From NCBI GenBank assembly GCA_948567375.1, contig OX419757.1:36208001-36272000 (forward strand): a stretch of 64,000 nucleotides of DNA. The letters run 5' to 3'. A program made the position numbers and the translations under genes. The stretch is from Lunularia cruciata (taxonomy: Eukaryota > Streptophyta > Marchantiopsida > Lunulariales > Lunulariaceae). How positions within the stretch are numbered: position 1 is the first letter of the stretch; every line of letters begins with the position of its first letter. Under the pieces are notes generated by a model. It had not been told where the DNA came from. It was given only the letters and a program-made list of their open reading frames with translations, and searched no databases. Positions 1 through 12,604 of the stretch are shown here, in pieces.

Positions 1-330
1 TAACCACTTCACACCTGCAAGGCCTGTCCGCTCAAAAATGTTACAACTAGGTAGAAATCTATGTTCTCAATCTCAATTGCTATCACTATCAGATCTCTGT
101 ATGATGACATCAGATTCATTTGATAAATTAAAACTTATCTCCTGATTTCACTACAGTGAAATGAGATCTAGGAATTAGTCCTCAAAGGCAACATATAGAT
201 CTTGGGACGACTCAAGTGTACTAGCTTAGTGGACTTCAATAACATGTTTACAGAGCTAGCCTTTACACAGCAAACAAGGAATGTATTATAGAGAGAGGTT
301 GCTAGGAACTACTCTCAAAGGATTCTCGCC
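1..330. other. no gene seen
   Basis: No open reading frame, RNA gene or repeat could be supported here on either strand. Confidence 0.5.
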
Positions 331-708
331 TGGGTTGCCTTCAAGCTGTCTGTTGATAGCACAGAGCAGGATTTGATTGCTTCTTGATCACGGACCTCAT
401 GCTATGCCCTGAAAATATCTTCACAATCCCTTCCCCATTCCGCTTAAGAGACTGATCTAAAGATTCTCTGCATCAAGTGGACGTGCTTATTACATGGTCC
501 TTTCAAACAGCTTCAGACGCTTGGGTCACCTTCAAGCTGTCTGTTGATAGCACAGAGTGGGAGTTGATTGCTTCTTGATCACTGACCTCATGCTATGCCC
601 CGACAATATCTTCACAATCCCTTCCCCATTCCGCTTAAGAGACTGATCTGAAGAATTCCCTGCATCAAGTGGACGTGCCTCTTACATGGTCCTTTTGAAC
701 AGCTTCAG
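331..708. repeat. two-copy tandem duplication, period about 191 bp
   Basis: The block beginning with 'tcaagctgtctgttgatagc' at about 341 recurs at about 532. The two copies share long near-identical stretches, for example around 'cccttccccattccgctt', and differ by scattered substitutions. No coding potential is convincing in either copy on either strand. Confidence 0.8.
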
Positions 709-1383
709 CTTCACCTTCTCAAACTTCCGCTTCAGTTATAGGCAACCACTATGCTGCCCCGATGGAAGTAAGGATGCAGATCTAAACAAATTCAAACTGG
801 AAGTTTGCATTCCCTATGGAAAAGTTGTGATGATCGCAATCTACTGCAAGAATACAACACTCTTTCATTCCAAAGCCGCTGCTGCTTGCCATCTTTTCTT
901 CTCCTTTATGCTTTGGTTTTGATACTGGCACTACCACGATCTCTAAGGCTCCCTTACTCTCAAGAAAGTACAGAGTGCAGGGGAACGGTCAAAAGGCCAA
1001 GGTCCCCAAACTAAGGTTCAGCCTTTATTCCAGAACTCCTTCATGCATCAGCTCCATTGAGCCACCACTTGTCTCAATTTTCCCGTGGCCTCCATCATCA
1101 ACATCAACATCGCTCTGATAACATTTGTTTGATAAAACTGATTAGTGCCACAAAAAACATGCAGATTCCAAGCAAGTTCACATGATAGACAGAAGTACGT
1201 GGTTCACCTTGATCTGAGGCTACATCCACAGGAAGCATCAAGAACTTGCTTTACTGACTCAGGCTCATGTCCTTTTTTTCAGTCTAGTCCTCCGACAGTC
1301 TCACAGTCCACACTCACCCTCAACTGCAAGAGAGCACTACTCCCCAAAATATCAAGAACCCTAAGGTATAAGAGTAAAACCTA
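709..1383. other. no recognisable gene
   Basis: Only short, compositionally unremarkable reading frames of under 80 codons are present. None shows a motif. The stretch ends where homology to the Copia polyprotein starts at about 1384. Confidence 0.4.
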
Positions 1384-1470
1384 ACACTAGTTGCTCCAAC
1401 TCCAAGTTATGCAATGCAACTATTGCCAATAGTGCACAAATTGAAGAGAATTTTACCATTGGTGAAAAAA

Positions 1471-4138
1471 TCAATCAATACCTTCTTTTTGGCTATAACT
1501 TTTTGCTACAAGCCTTGCTTTGTATCGATCTCCACCTGATTTTGGAAGGCCTTCCTTCTTCCAGAATATCCATCCGCAACCAATTGCCTTCTTTCCCATA
1601 GGCAATTTTTCAAGTCTCCAAGTTTGGTTTTTGGCCAAAGACTTCATCTCCTCTTCCATTGCACAATGCCACTTTTGACACTCTTGATCTTGCATTGCCT
1701 CTTCATATGAAGAAGGCTCACCATTCTCCATAAGAATAGCATAAGCTATAAATGAATCATCAAATCTCTTTGGAGGCCTACTATCCCTATTTGGATACCT
1801 ACATTCATGAATCACTTCTGGACTTTGCTCTTCTTATGGTTCACTAGGTAGATTTACAAGAGGTGATATGTCTTCATTTCCAAGATCAATATCTATCTTA
1901 ACAAAATTTGATTGAATTTGTTTTTTCTTTTCTTCCGCTATAGTAATAGTCTCCATCATACTCTTCTCATAAAAAAATACATCCCTACTCACAACAAGAC
2001 AACACCTTTCTGGATCCCATAATCTATATCCTTTTGTATCCTTCTCATATCCCAAGAATATACATTTTCTAGTTTTGCGATGTTCGTTGTTCTTGTTGAA
2101 TATGAACATAAGCAATGCATCCAAACACTCTAAGTGAAGAGTAATCAACATGCCTACCTGTCCATTTTTCCATCGATGTCTTACACTCAATAGCAGTAGA
2201 GGGAGAAATATTTACCAAATGACAACCTGTATTTACAGCTTCTGTCCAAAAACTCTTCTCCAATCCGGCATTGCTTAACATGCTTCTTGCTTTCTCCAAG
2301 AGTGTATGACTTATCCTCTCTGGCACACCATTTTTTTGAGGGGTACCCGGAATGGTAAAGTGATGAATTTATCCCTTCACTCTTACAAAATCTATCAAAC
2401 TCTCCAGATTTGTATTCTCCACCATTATCAGATCTCAAACACTTCACTTTTCTTCCAGTTTGTTTCTCCATCATCACCTTCCATTGTTTAAAGACAGAGA
2501 AGACCTCTGATTTTTGCTTCATGGTGTAGACCCATACTCTCTTACAGTAATCATCAACCAAAGACACAAAATATAATGCTCCAGATTTTGAAGCTATAGG
2601 TGCAGGGCCCCAAACATCAGAATGCACATAGTCTAAAATTCACTTTGTGCAATGAATGCCTGTGGAAAAGCTTACCCTTTGTTGCTTTCCTATTACACAA
2701 TGCTCACAGAATTTTAACTTACATCTTTTAAGGCCCTTTAGAAGTTGTTGCTTGGACAATTCACTTAGACCTCTTTCACTCATATGACCCAAACTTAGGT
2801 GCCATAACTGAGTAAGATCTTTGGGATCTTCATTTTCTGAAATAGTACTTGCCACTCCTCTAGTAATGGTCTCTCCAACAAGCTCATAAGGATTTCCTAT
2901 CTTCTTGCTCTTCATTACAACCAATGCTCCTTTTGATACCTTGAGTGTTCCATTTTCTGCTCCACACCTCCAACCATTTGAGTCCAAAGTACCTAGTGAT
3001 ATCAAGTTCTTCCTTAACTCAGGAACATGCCTCACATCAGCAAGAGTCCTCACAATACCATCAAACATCTTAAAGCGTATTGTACCAATGCCAATAGCTT
3101 TGCAAGCCATGTTGTTCCCCATTATTACAGATCCTCCATTGAATGGTTTGTACTCATGAAACCACTCCTAATTTGGACGCATATGGTAAGAGGAACCTGA
3201 GTCCAATATCCATGACTCCTCAAATTTATCTGTGTCTTGGGTAGCACATAGCACATCATCCACAATACCAGATGACTCAAAAATACTTGCTTGATCTGAA
3301 AGTTGACCTTGATCCTTATTGGACTCAAGCCTCTTGTTGTTACAATCCTTCTTGAAATGTCCAACCTTCCCACAAATCTAGCATTTCCTTTGAAACCTCC
3401 AGTTCTAGACTTGGATCTTGATTTACTCCTGATCTAATCTCTCTCTTGTCCTTCCTCTGATAATAGAGCCTCTGGATTTGTCTTTTCTTGGGTGGGTGTC
3501 TTTTTTGCATCTCATTGGACAATAATGCTGAAGTAACCTCCTCACAGTTTATATCATCCTTCCCATATAGAAGAGTTGTGACCAGATGCTCATATGAAGG
3601 AGAAAGTGAAGTCATAACAACAATGCCTTATCCTCCTCTTCTAGCTTGACCTCTATGCTCATCAACTCACAAATGATTTTGTTTAAAGCATTGAGGTGCT
3701 TCATAATACTTTGGCCTTCCTTCATCCACGACATATACAACTTCTGTTTAAGATACAGTCTATTTGTCAATGACTTGGTCATATAAAGATTCTCCAGTTT
3801 GGCCCATAGTTTTGGTGGAGATTCTTCATTCATAACATTGTACAGCACTTCATCAGCAAGGTTCAACCAAATAGTGCTAATAGCTTTGAAATTCTGCATC
3901 TTCAATAATTACTTTTGTCCTCCTGTTTTTTCTTCAGTGCTCTATGTAGTCCTTGCTGGACAAGAAGGTCCTTCATCTTCAGTTGCCAAAGTCCAAAATT
4001 GTTTTCCCATCAAACTTCTCCACTGCAAATTTAGCATTTGATATGGATATCACCCCTACCATTGCTTTGCTGTGGACTTGCTTCTTGACATTCTTCACTG
4101 CAACCTCAGATCTTAAGTCTCTCTTCAGGACCAACTAA
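1471..4138 (-). pseudogene. Copia gag-pol pseudogene (gag, protease, integrase, start of RT)
   Basis: Read right to left on the minus strand, segments in shifting frames match the gag-pol of the 38945-43818 element: gag (about 4138-3340), the end of protease and the gag-pre-integrase region (3122-2640), integrase core (2627-2069), and the variable region plus first RT residues (2190-1471). The integrase motif RSDNGGEYKSGEFDR is visible. At the position where the younger copy has a premature TGA, this copy keeps a serine codon (at about 2930), so the stop is private to the younger element. Several frameshifts and stops make it non-functional. Confidence 0.88.
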
Positions 4139-4152
4139 GCTCTTATACCAAT

Positions 4153-4428
4153 TGGTAGAAAAACACATTCCCTAGGACCTCTCACAATAGCACCTCACAA
4201 ACCACATTAAACAGAAATCAGAGGACTAATAGGAAATAACGTGGTTCACTCCTTGTCCCGGAAACTACCTCCATGGCTGATACAGGCTCACACCAGCCTT
4301 TGAGAGCTTTATTTCTCATTGCATATATATATATATATATCACTGTCATCCACTTGAACTTCTAGACAAATAACAAGCAGCGGCCATCAGTTACGTTTGC
4401 TTTTGCTCTTGACAAGCCAAACATAAGA
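4153..4428 (-). repeat. single degenerate Copia LTR (5' LTR of Copia-A)
   Basis: It aligns to the LTRs at 38945-39346 and 43423-43818 but is about 125 bp shorter through internal deletions. The sequence next to it (4139-4150) is a mutated initiator tRNA-Met primer binding site, reading TGGTATAAGAGC on the minus strand against TGGTATCAGAGC in the younger element. A short (AT)n tract lies near 4324-4340. Confidence 0.85.
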
Positions 4429-4439
4429 AAAAGAGCCTT

Positions 4440-5420
4440 GAAAACTATTTCCACCCAAATAGAGGGAGTACAAGTATCATAATTTTATGATGTATCCGGA
4501 AGCGACTGAACCAGTTCTTGGGAGGGAAATAGTGGAATAACCATAGTAATCTGAACTGCTCTCTGGGCATCCGTATTCCGTTGGTAAATTCCCCGACATT
4601 GTTATTGCCTTAGGCTATTTCTCGATTGAGGAGGCTGGACCGATTCATGACCGTCGTTGGAAAATGACTTTCGCAGTAATTGTGGCTTAAATTGAGAGTT
4701 CCTAACGCCTTAAAGTTGTTTGCCCAGTTTAGAGAGATCAGACCGAAAAGTTTGTTGTAGAATAAATCTGGATAGGAGATACTGCTTCAACCAGAAGGAA
4801 GAGGCCCAGAGAGATGGCTTCCTGCAGCGGAGAGCTATACTAAGTATACACTGGAGCTATTCATCAGGGAAGGGAGAATGGGATCAGCTAGCCAGTTACC
4901 CTACAGAATGAGCTTTTGCATGTGACCGAAGGAAGCAAGAATGCGACCATATAGGTTATTGCTTTCAAGATGCAAAGATTCAAGCTGCCCGAATTCACTG
5001 GGGATGTCAGATATGAGGCCTGACGACCTGTTTCCATTGATTCTTAGAGTCGTCAAAGATTTCGAGATGTTAACCCTGAAGGTATTCCAGGCACCATGTT
5101 GGTCGACACGAAAAGAACCATCAAGTTGGAAAGCAGTCCTGATGACGAAAAGTGTTACCCGAGGAAAGCATTGTAGAGAGGTTGAGCATCCTAAGCAGTT
5201 CCAATTTCCCCAGGGGTGAAAGGCATTTTGCCGATGAAATTGATTTGAGATAGGAAACTGTATTTCTCCAGTCAACATATATGTATTCAGAGGTCAGGAG
5301 TGTTTAACCCAAACAGGAGGGAACAGTGCCCTATAGTATGAATAACGCTCGTACATTAACTTTCTAAAGTTCACTCTACACCAATTTTCCTATTCTTGCC
5401 AAGTTCTACTACGGGTATTT
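4440..5420 (-). pseudogene. leucine-rich-repeat receptor-like pseudogene
   Basis: Minus-strand translations in more than one frame give leucine-rich-repeat units: LTTLRINGNRSSG..IP..FGQLESLHLESNNLYG near 5060-4910, LGKLELLRMLNLSTMLSSG near 5210-5150 in another frame, and LGTLNLSHN near 4690. A possible LRR N-terminal Trp-Cys segment (NWCRVNF) lies near 5370. Plant LRR receptor kinases and receptor-like proteins share this repeat form. No kinase domain or membrane segment is seen, and in-frame stops and frame changes are frequent. I call it an LRR pseudogene fragment. Which receptor class it came from cannot be told. Confidence 0.5.
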
Positions 5421-6419
5421 TCTACGAGATCAAAGATTTGAAGCAGAAGGTAAATGTCACGAATTAGTTTAAAGATTTGGAGAAGTTCTGTTACAAACTA
5501 CAAACTGTTACAAACTCGAGTATCTAAAACCATCGAAGAAGATGCAACAAGCGACAACAGAAGTCTGAAAGCCATGTTGGCCTTTGTCACGGAGTTGGAT
5601 AGGTCGAACAGCCTTTCTCTGAAACTCGTAAGACAAAGGATCGTCAACTTCAATATAAAGGTCAACGCTGAGAACAAAACCTGATCTGCAGATTAGATTT
5701 TCAGACTCAGGGAAATTATGCAACTAGGCAAGGAAGGCCATCAAAACAAAGAACATTGTGCTTCCCATTGTGCATGCACACTAGCGCCGCGTCATGTAAA
5801 TTTTCATGAAGGATCAACACTGAGTACCTAGCACCTCAATGTAAAGTACAACGGAAACTATGTATCCTTAGAACTCGCGGACATGTACAAGGGTATTGCA
5901 TTATCGGGGTCCAAGGGTATTGCATCTGTATTATCGGGGTCCAAGAGCTTAGGTTTGGCGTCTCCCTTCTCATGTGTGAAAGATTTCATCTTGATTCTGG
6001 TTCATCGTTAACGGAGCCGGATATTGTCCAAAACAGCTTCATGATTATCCAAGTCCCTTTGATCAGCACAATCAAGAACTTCGACTTCTCTTTTAGCTGG
6101 CGAAAGGTTGAAATCTTTTAACTCTCCTGGAGTTGGTTATCAATGTCTCCTACAAGTCATTAAATGACTTGTAAAACTGATGAAACATGATGAAAACTGT
6201 CTTATACTTCGGCATGAATAGGAGATCTTCAATGGTTGAAAGTACAAGTAGTACTTCTTGTACTTGGGATAAATCTATCCATGTGTGCTAACTCCAAGGT
6301 TCTACCTAAATCTATCCATGTGCGCTAACTCCTAGGTTCTATTCACCATGTTTGTCTGTTCTAAGAGGTACATGAAGATGAGGTGGTAGATCTCATCTTA
6401 GAAAGGGTTGTCAGTATCT
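5421..6419. other. no gene; short tandem repeat inside
   Basis: No credible coding region. At 5891-5944 a unit of about 24-30 bp (from 'gggtattgca' to 'ttatcggggtccaa') occurs twice in tandem, the second copy with a 6-bp insertion. Confidence 0.4.
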
Positions 6420-7640
6420 TTTTCTTTAATATTACCATGACCCAAGCGGTGATATAGTTCGGGCCAAGGTCTTGCAATATATTGTTGCTCAAAAGACAAG
6501 TGGATCTTGAGTCGCGATTCAGTACTCCCCCGGCATGCTGCCAGCATATCCATTGTTTCCTATACTACGATGGGACAGGCTCATACCTCCGGCCAACAGT
6601 GTGGTTTCTTCCAATAGGAGGAGTGTAAGATACTATAAGCTCGTGGTATGTCCAAGTCCAACCTCTCCTTCAATCGCTCCCTAAGGCCTCTAGGAAGAGC
6701 ATCCATCAGAGTGGGAAGCCTAGTGGATTCCATGTCTCTTATGTTAGTTGTTGGAGGCATAGGTCCTTAGGTGCTAAGGGATAGCCAACATAGTAAACTG
6801 CTGGTTGACACCATCAACCTTGCATGGTTTTCAAGCATATGGCTGCATGAAGAATTGTATCTGGTTTGAGTACATAGCAAAAATCCTCTTGGACAGCTGT
6901 GGGAATTATCTACTTTCTTACCCAAACCTCCCACTCCATGTGATAAGGCATATGCAGTCCTTTAACTCTGGGCTTCTTGGACTCTGGGATGCAAGCCATA
7001 GTTCCTGGGCTCACGGCGTCTCTAGAGTCTTCTTCCTTGTTGTTGAGTTATGCATCTCACTTCTTGTCAAAGCATTTGATCAATCAATGCTCAGCACATC
7101 ATCAGACAGTGAATACTCGAAGGGCTATGTTTTAGAATGCCTTACTTGTTTCTCCAATATTGTCAAAGGAACCTCCAGAGCGGGAGAAAAATTGGTGTGG
7201 ATTCTTTGTCCCAACTGCTCAAACGTGGTCCTTAACTCTTGGACTATGGTACTGATTGGCATGGTCTAGGACACCGGGTCTATACTGATAGTGGCATTAT
7301 GGGCAGCCTGCAACCTCATATCTTGGTGGTTCTAGGTGATCTTTGCATCAGTGACTCAGCTTGCTTTCACAAATTCACAGACAGAGGTGCAGTTTCAACG
7401 CCAGACCTCGGTTAACCAGTTTCAAGCAGTCTACTAAGTACCTTAGAGAAAAGCATGGGAGATTTACTGCTACATAGGTTAAGTCATGGGGTGCTCTAAT
7501 TGGAGGTCCACTCTTAGTAGTCCTTCTAGTAATACAAATCTGGGTGGTTTAAAAAGATCTTGAAACTTGATTTCTTGAGTCCATAACATGAAGAATTGCT
7601 CTATGTGACAACCTAGTCAATGTACTAATAAAAAAAATTG
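6420..7640 (-). pseudogene. degenerate gag-like retroelement remnant
   Basis: Minus-strand fragments look like an LTR-retrotransposon gag: a helical stretch TIVQELRTTFEQLGQRIH around 7250-7200, and LMDALPRGLRERLKERLDL near 6700. Stops separate them and no CCHC knuckle is visible. It is not recognisably related to the Copia or chromovirus gags in this window. Assignment as gag rests on composition and predicted helices only. Confidence 0.35.
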
Positions 7641-8600
7641 GTACGAGTAGGTAGTTTTATTGAGGATATGGTTTGGAAATTGCTAGTCATGAAGGAATCA
7701 GTGTCACTTTATCACAAGTCATCTATTGTTACATCTTTATCCTCTTGTGCAAGACACTTCCCTGAAGAGGGTACTGCACTCCATGGTGGCACAATACAGA
7801 AAAGAAAACCACACATCCAAATCACATTCATGAAAGATATCCTGGCACTTGGCTCTTGAAGGTAATGGTTCAGTCTATGTTGAAGGTAATTGGCCCGAAA
7901 GGTCTATACTCTTGCAGTTAAATATATTGTGCATACTACAGCGCCAATGAGGATATTCTACCCTTCCTAGAAGGTATACCCTACCACTATATTGCAGGTT
8001 TGTGATCAGAGTGGTTTTTTTTGCTACATGTGGTACTTCACTACACTCACAACCCTCATGGCTGGTCAGCATAGTGCCTTGATTCTTCAAAACACACAAG
8101 GATCCAACATGCCAGTCATGCCTGATTGCCTTCCCCATACCTCAACACTTGCGTTCTTACTTTGAGTTCTTCATCACTACTCCACTCAACAATCACAAAT
8201 CATACACAATACTATCACAGATCTGGTATGGATCGTAGAGGTCCTTATATTGCACTATCTCCAATACATAGGCTCATTCATACATATGTAAAAAATCACA
8301 ACTTGACCAAACACACAAATATGGATAATGATGTAAATGATGAAGCTTGTAATTCCACATAGGAATGAGTTAAACTCCACTCAGATGAACAACTGAACAC
8401 TGAACTTGTAGTATGTTGGGGTGATTCTCCTTATACTTCTACTACAAAATGATAGGATGCATCCATAGCTATGTGATGCCATGATCCCAGATTAAGCTCT
8501 AAACCAATTGGTACTAACCCTAATGCATCTACTCTATCTTACACAATTAATGCTTTGATGGTACCACCTACAAAAGGGCACCTACTATACACTCTTCCAG
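7641..8600. other. no recognisable gene
   Basis: Low-complexity-poor, AT-moderate DNA with only short frames. A loose match to a tRNA-Met primer binding site (minus strand TTGGTTTAGAGC at 8496-8507) is too degenerate to anchor an element. Confidence 0.35.
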
Positions 8601-8849
8601 TTATGGCCTCCAGCTTTGCATTAGAAGAGGGGTCTTGATGACATGTCAATGGCAAAACTGTCCTCCTTATATACATATCATTCCTCTGTTGACATCTTTT
8701 CCCCATAGGTTGGCCATCATGATGATGCTCAACTACAATGAGGGCTGACTCCAATGATATGATGACCCTAATAGTCAGACAACTCCGATGGTTGGACAAC
8801 TCTGATGGTCATGGTATAACAATTGCACCCCGAGGGTGTAACGTATCTT

Positions 8850-9645
8850 ACATATGTACAAGGGTACAACAAGTCTCTACTTTCCTTACCCACTTGGCTT
8901 CCTTGATGCATCTTCTCCCTTGCATCTTAGGATTATTTCATCCACATGTTCCTCATATTCTTCCAGCTCCTGGCTGACCTTGGTTAGGATGCTGTCAAAT
9001 TTGTCATTGATGTGCTTCCACAGTTTCTTGTATAACTTGACCAATTGCTCCGATTAATACTTCTTTTTTCCTAGGGCATGTATCTCTGACTTCTACTCCT
9101 AGAGCTTTGCATGATGAACCTGGGTTAGTGCCACTTCTCCCACTTGTGTTTTTAGTTGGTTCATGGTATTCTCCACTATTATGATCACTTGTGTCCACTC
9201 CTCATCTAGGGTATCCCAAATGGGTTGTACCTCCATATCTACCTTTTACCTAACCACACGGAGGATTTGCTCACTGTCTTTGTGGCCACTGATGATCATG
9301 GTCAATTCCTCAATATGCATCCAGGATTTCTCCACATTTGTTTTAAGTGCATGTTTGTCTTTGGCGCTCTGGTTGTGGAGAACCTTTAGTTCCTGCTTGA
9401 GAGATGCCAACTCCTTATCCCTAGCACTCAGCTGCTCCTCATCCTCCTTATTTATCTCCTCAACAAAATGCTCAGACCTCCCCTTAAGTGTTAGTACATT
9501 GGAATCTAAGCGGGCAATTCATCATTGTGCTCCTAATATCTCCTCCTTCCTTCTCCTCCAACTTCTCTTCTTGGGCCACCTTGTAGTCTATGAATGTTTG
9601 TTTGCACTAGGCATTATCAACCTTCATCATTGCAAGCTTAGCCTT
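8850..9645 (-). pseudogene. coiled-coil, gag-like ORF remnant of an unclassified retroelement
   Basis: On the minus strand a nearly continuous frame encodes a charged, heptad-like helix: FVEEINKEDEEQLSARDKE followed by LASLKQELKVLHNQSAKDK near 9480-9360, IEELTMIISGHKDSEQIL near 9310, and further helical segments to about 8870. Single stops interrupt it. The adjacent sequence at 9646-9742 is shared in inverted orientation with 59921-60017, next to another coiled-coil region (51700-53600). Both are therefore probably copies of one element family. No reverse transcriptase is seen in either copy, so a gag-only or large non-autonomous element is possible. Confidence 0.4.
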
Positions 9646-9742
9646 TGTGACAACCCAACATGTATCACTTTTGCAATAATGTGTGAGTAATTATTTGTTC
9701 CCACATAGATAGAGGTAAGGAATGTTCAAATACAAAGTGAAA
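9646..9742 (-). repeat. terminal-repeat-like segment shared with 59921-60017
   Basis: Reverse-complemented, it contains 'tttcactttgtatttga', then 'ggaacaaa', then 'aaaagtgata' and 'gttgggttgtcaca'. All appear in the same order at 59921-60017. A 5'-TG...CA-3' style end (TTGTCACA) fits an LTR terminus, but the opposite end was not found. Confidence 0.5.
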
Positions 9743-11400
9743 GTAACTTTATAGTTCTGTTGTTTACATCTTTAAACTCTTGAACAAAAAAAAACAAACC
9801 TAGAAGAGAATAGCAAACACTCATTAGAGGTCTTGCCACAAATAATTGTCACTCAAAATCAAAATTCTTTAGTTCTAGTCCAAATTTCCATCAACTGTGA
9901 TGATTCTGTTGATATGACCATGGCTACTTTGCCACAGAGTGACCTCATCTTGGAATTGTATTCCACCACTCCATCAAAGGTACAACTTCCCTGTTCAAAG
10001 TGACTTTGCATCAGCTTGTTGTCTGCAATTGCAAATGACAAATATTGACAAAACTACAATTCTCACAGATCCATCAAGGTATTGCTTCAGATGCGCTCCA
10101 CTCAAGATCAAACACACAAAATGGAATGCAGAATCTTAGAATCCAACATCTAATGATCTCTCAATTGCAATCCAAATTTCTTCATACACTTGCAGATAAA
10201 GAAATTCAACTTATAGTCTAAATTAAGCAAAAAAATGAGTGCTCCATCAACATTTTGCTTTAACCATCTTTTGCTAATTACTGAATACAAAGTACTCAAA
10301 AATGACTGCTTTAAATAGTCAGACCACTTGGAAGTTACAAAAACTAACCAAACTACCTACCTGTTACCTCTTCTGGGCTTGCCTTGGCTCCAGTATTGAG
10401 CATTGCCTTGAAATGCCGAGTGACATTGCATAACAGATCCTAACTCTCTTTTACTATGAGTGCCTCACATCGGGTTGCCTCCTCTAACAATTATGTACAA
10501 AGTTTTTCCGGTTCTCCTTTGTCCAAAGTTTTCTTCCGGTCCTCCTTTGTCTTTGGATGCGACCGTCTTCACTCGGGCCCAAAGTCGAGATCTCCTTACC
10601 GGCAGACAAACTCCTTTAGAGCTTTGCACCTCCTTGGGTTTATTCAGCCCGACTTGACTCATCTTCGGGTGCATTGTGATCGGGTTCCCACGGTGGAACA
10701 TTATTCTTCTTCTCTGTCTTCCGGCAGGTCCATGCAGGAAGTATCACAGCCTTCTATGCGCTCAATTTCCTAATGAAACTCCAGAGCCTATCCGGCATCT
10801 TCTGCTCCTCCAACTTTGGGCTCACCTTCGCTTCCACTGCTCAACTCCCGCCTCTAAAGGGTGAGTTTGATACTTTAAGTTATTGAACTCGAGCACTAAC
10901 ATTAAGAAGAACACTTGCATCAATTCTGAAGTCTAATCAGAAATAAAGATCAATCTGATGATAAATGCAGAAGAAAGTCAAGAGGATATCAATCTGTCCC
11001 CAATCTTACAGTTCGAAAGTTGGAGCTGTTGCCATGAATCTCTGTCTAGACTAAATGGAACCGGAAAAGTAATTGTCTGATGATGGAGAGGTTGGTTCCT
11101 TTACTCCAGTCAGAGCACGGGTGATGCCCACTGTAAGTTTCTGATTAAGATGGACGTTCTTTTCGACAAGGCGGCTGTTTGTCTTCATGTTATCTTAGGA
11201 ATTTGAATACCATGATCTAGGTTAGATCTGGAAGTTATGACAGAGAAGTCGGGGTTCCATTCGACGAGCAACCCATCGAAATCCATGAGCATGATCAGGG
11301 AGTACAGTAGACCAAGGTGTACCTGTAGGGAGACTATAAAACTAACAGATGTTCAGTCCTGCACAAATGATCAGAAACGTACGAGTGGCCTTAGGATGAA
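9743..11400. other. no recognisable gene
   Basis: Short frames only. A locally GC-richer block at 10450-10865 contains an imperfect 26-bp tandem repeat (10503-10555, around 'tccggttctcctttgtc'). Its reading frames (up to 105 codons, overlapping on both strands) match nothing I recognise. Confidence 0.35.
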
Positions 11401-12604
11401 TTGGTTACAATGAAGATCGCTGCTTTTATGTGCCTGGACTACTATTTGATTTCCTCTGGAGATAACGTCTGGTTACCCAGCCCAAACCCGATTCGAGGTG
11501 TGAATTTAGGTGGGCTTTTCATCGTCGAGCCATGGTTGATGAAAGATCAGTGGGCATCTATGGGATGTGAGGGTCTCAGAGATGAGTGGGAATGTGTCCA
11601 ACACTTGGGACAAGTAGCTGTAGATGCTGCTTTAGCGACGCATTGAAACTCATGGATCACTCAGGCTGATATTGATCAGATTAAGAGTTATGGTCTCAAC
11701 ACCATCCGAATTCCAGTTGGATTCTGGATAAAAGACGATGAAGTTCAATCTAGCAAATTCTTCCCACGTGGGGGACTGCTGTACCTGGAGAAACTTTGTA
11801 AAATGGCCAGAGATGCTGGCCTTTACATTATCTTGGATCTTCATGGCCCTCCGGGGGGTCAATTCGCTGGCAAGGACTTCACAGGTCACTCTGTGGGAAC
11901 GCCGGACTTCTTCACCTCCGCCAATTATGCCAGAGCTTACAACTTTCTCGAATGGATCACCAGAATCCGACATACCAACGAAATTTCGTCACTGTAGGAG
12001 CTCTGCAACTTGTGAACGAGCCCAGAACTGTTCACGGAGATCAGACGAACAGTTTACTAAACGAGTTCTACCCAGAAGCTTGGAGGCGCACCCGAACAGT
12101 TGAAGATAATCTGAACATAGGGCAATCGGACCGACTCCATATACAGATGATGGACCCTAGGTGAGGACAAGGCGATCCTAAACAAAGTTTAGGAAGCCTC
12201 GATCTCTCATTTACGCTGTACGATGATCACATGTACCTCAAGTGAGATACTGTAGTCCCTGCCACTCGGCGTGATTACAAGTATCACTCCTGTTATAATG
12301 ATGTTGGTGGGAACGGGGACACGCCGCTACTTGTTGGAGAATGGAGTCTGACCACGAAAGATGAGTACGGCCCAGAATTTGAGATCAACGGAGCTGATGC
12401 AGTTTCCTGGTACAAAGGTTGGTATGCTGCTCAATTCAAAAGCAGATGGTTGGTTTTCTGGAAGGTCAATTGGATAGTCAGTGAGGCTGGTCAAGCTCGC
12501 GATGACTGGAGGTGGGGTTACCAGCAAGCTGTTGCAGCTAGCGTCACTCCGCCCAATCCCGACACAGCAATTGCGCTCAATGCCTGCGCACCTTACGGGG
12601 TTTA
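11401..12604 (+). pseudogene. fungal-type glucan 1,3-beta-glucosidase (exo-beta-1,3-glucanase, GH5) pseudogene
   Basis: The conceptual product matches the GH5 exo-beta-1,3-glucanase family, which releases glucose from the ends of beta-1,3-glucans. Hallmarks in order: NPIRGVNLGGLFIVEPW (11479 on), GLNTIRIPVGFW (about 11690), LYIILDLHGPPGGQ (about 11820), the acid/base motif LQLVNEP (about 12005), YDDHMYLK (about 12220), the nucleophile motif LLVGEWSLT (about 12330), and the C-terminal DDWRWGYQQAVAA (about 12505). Reading it needs a frame change near 11955-11985 and a second near 12430. Three in-frame stops (about 11644, 12161 and 12244) all sit where the family has tryptophan (TGG to TGA). The secreted fungal-type enzyme is known in fungi and some early-diverging plants. 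It is dead here. Confidence 0.85.

Larger units (their letters stand above)
1384..4428 (-). mobile_element. Copia-A: 3'-truncated Ty1/copia LTR retrotransposon
   Basis: A decayed relative of the complete Copia element at 38945-43818. On the minus strand it runs from one LTR (4428-4153) through gag, protease and integrase, and stops just after the start of the reverse transcriptase. The catalytic reverse transcriptase, RNase H and second LTR are absent, so the copy lost its 3' half by deletion or recombination at about 1384. No TSD is identifiable. Ty1/copia elements move by reverse transcription of an RNA inside Gag particles. This copy could not encode its own enzymes. Confidence 0.9.

Noticed and set aside
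8496-8507. Minus-strand TTGGTTTAGAGC resembling a tRNA-Met primer binding site, which would define another LTR element.
   Set aside because: Two to three mismatches and no LTR pair or matching ends on either side.
9163-9690. 175-codon plus-strand frame rich in Ser, Leu and Cys.
   Set aside because: Antisense of the coiled-coil frame at 8850-9645, with the same compositional artefact.
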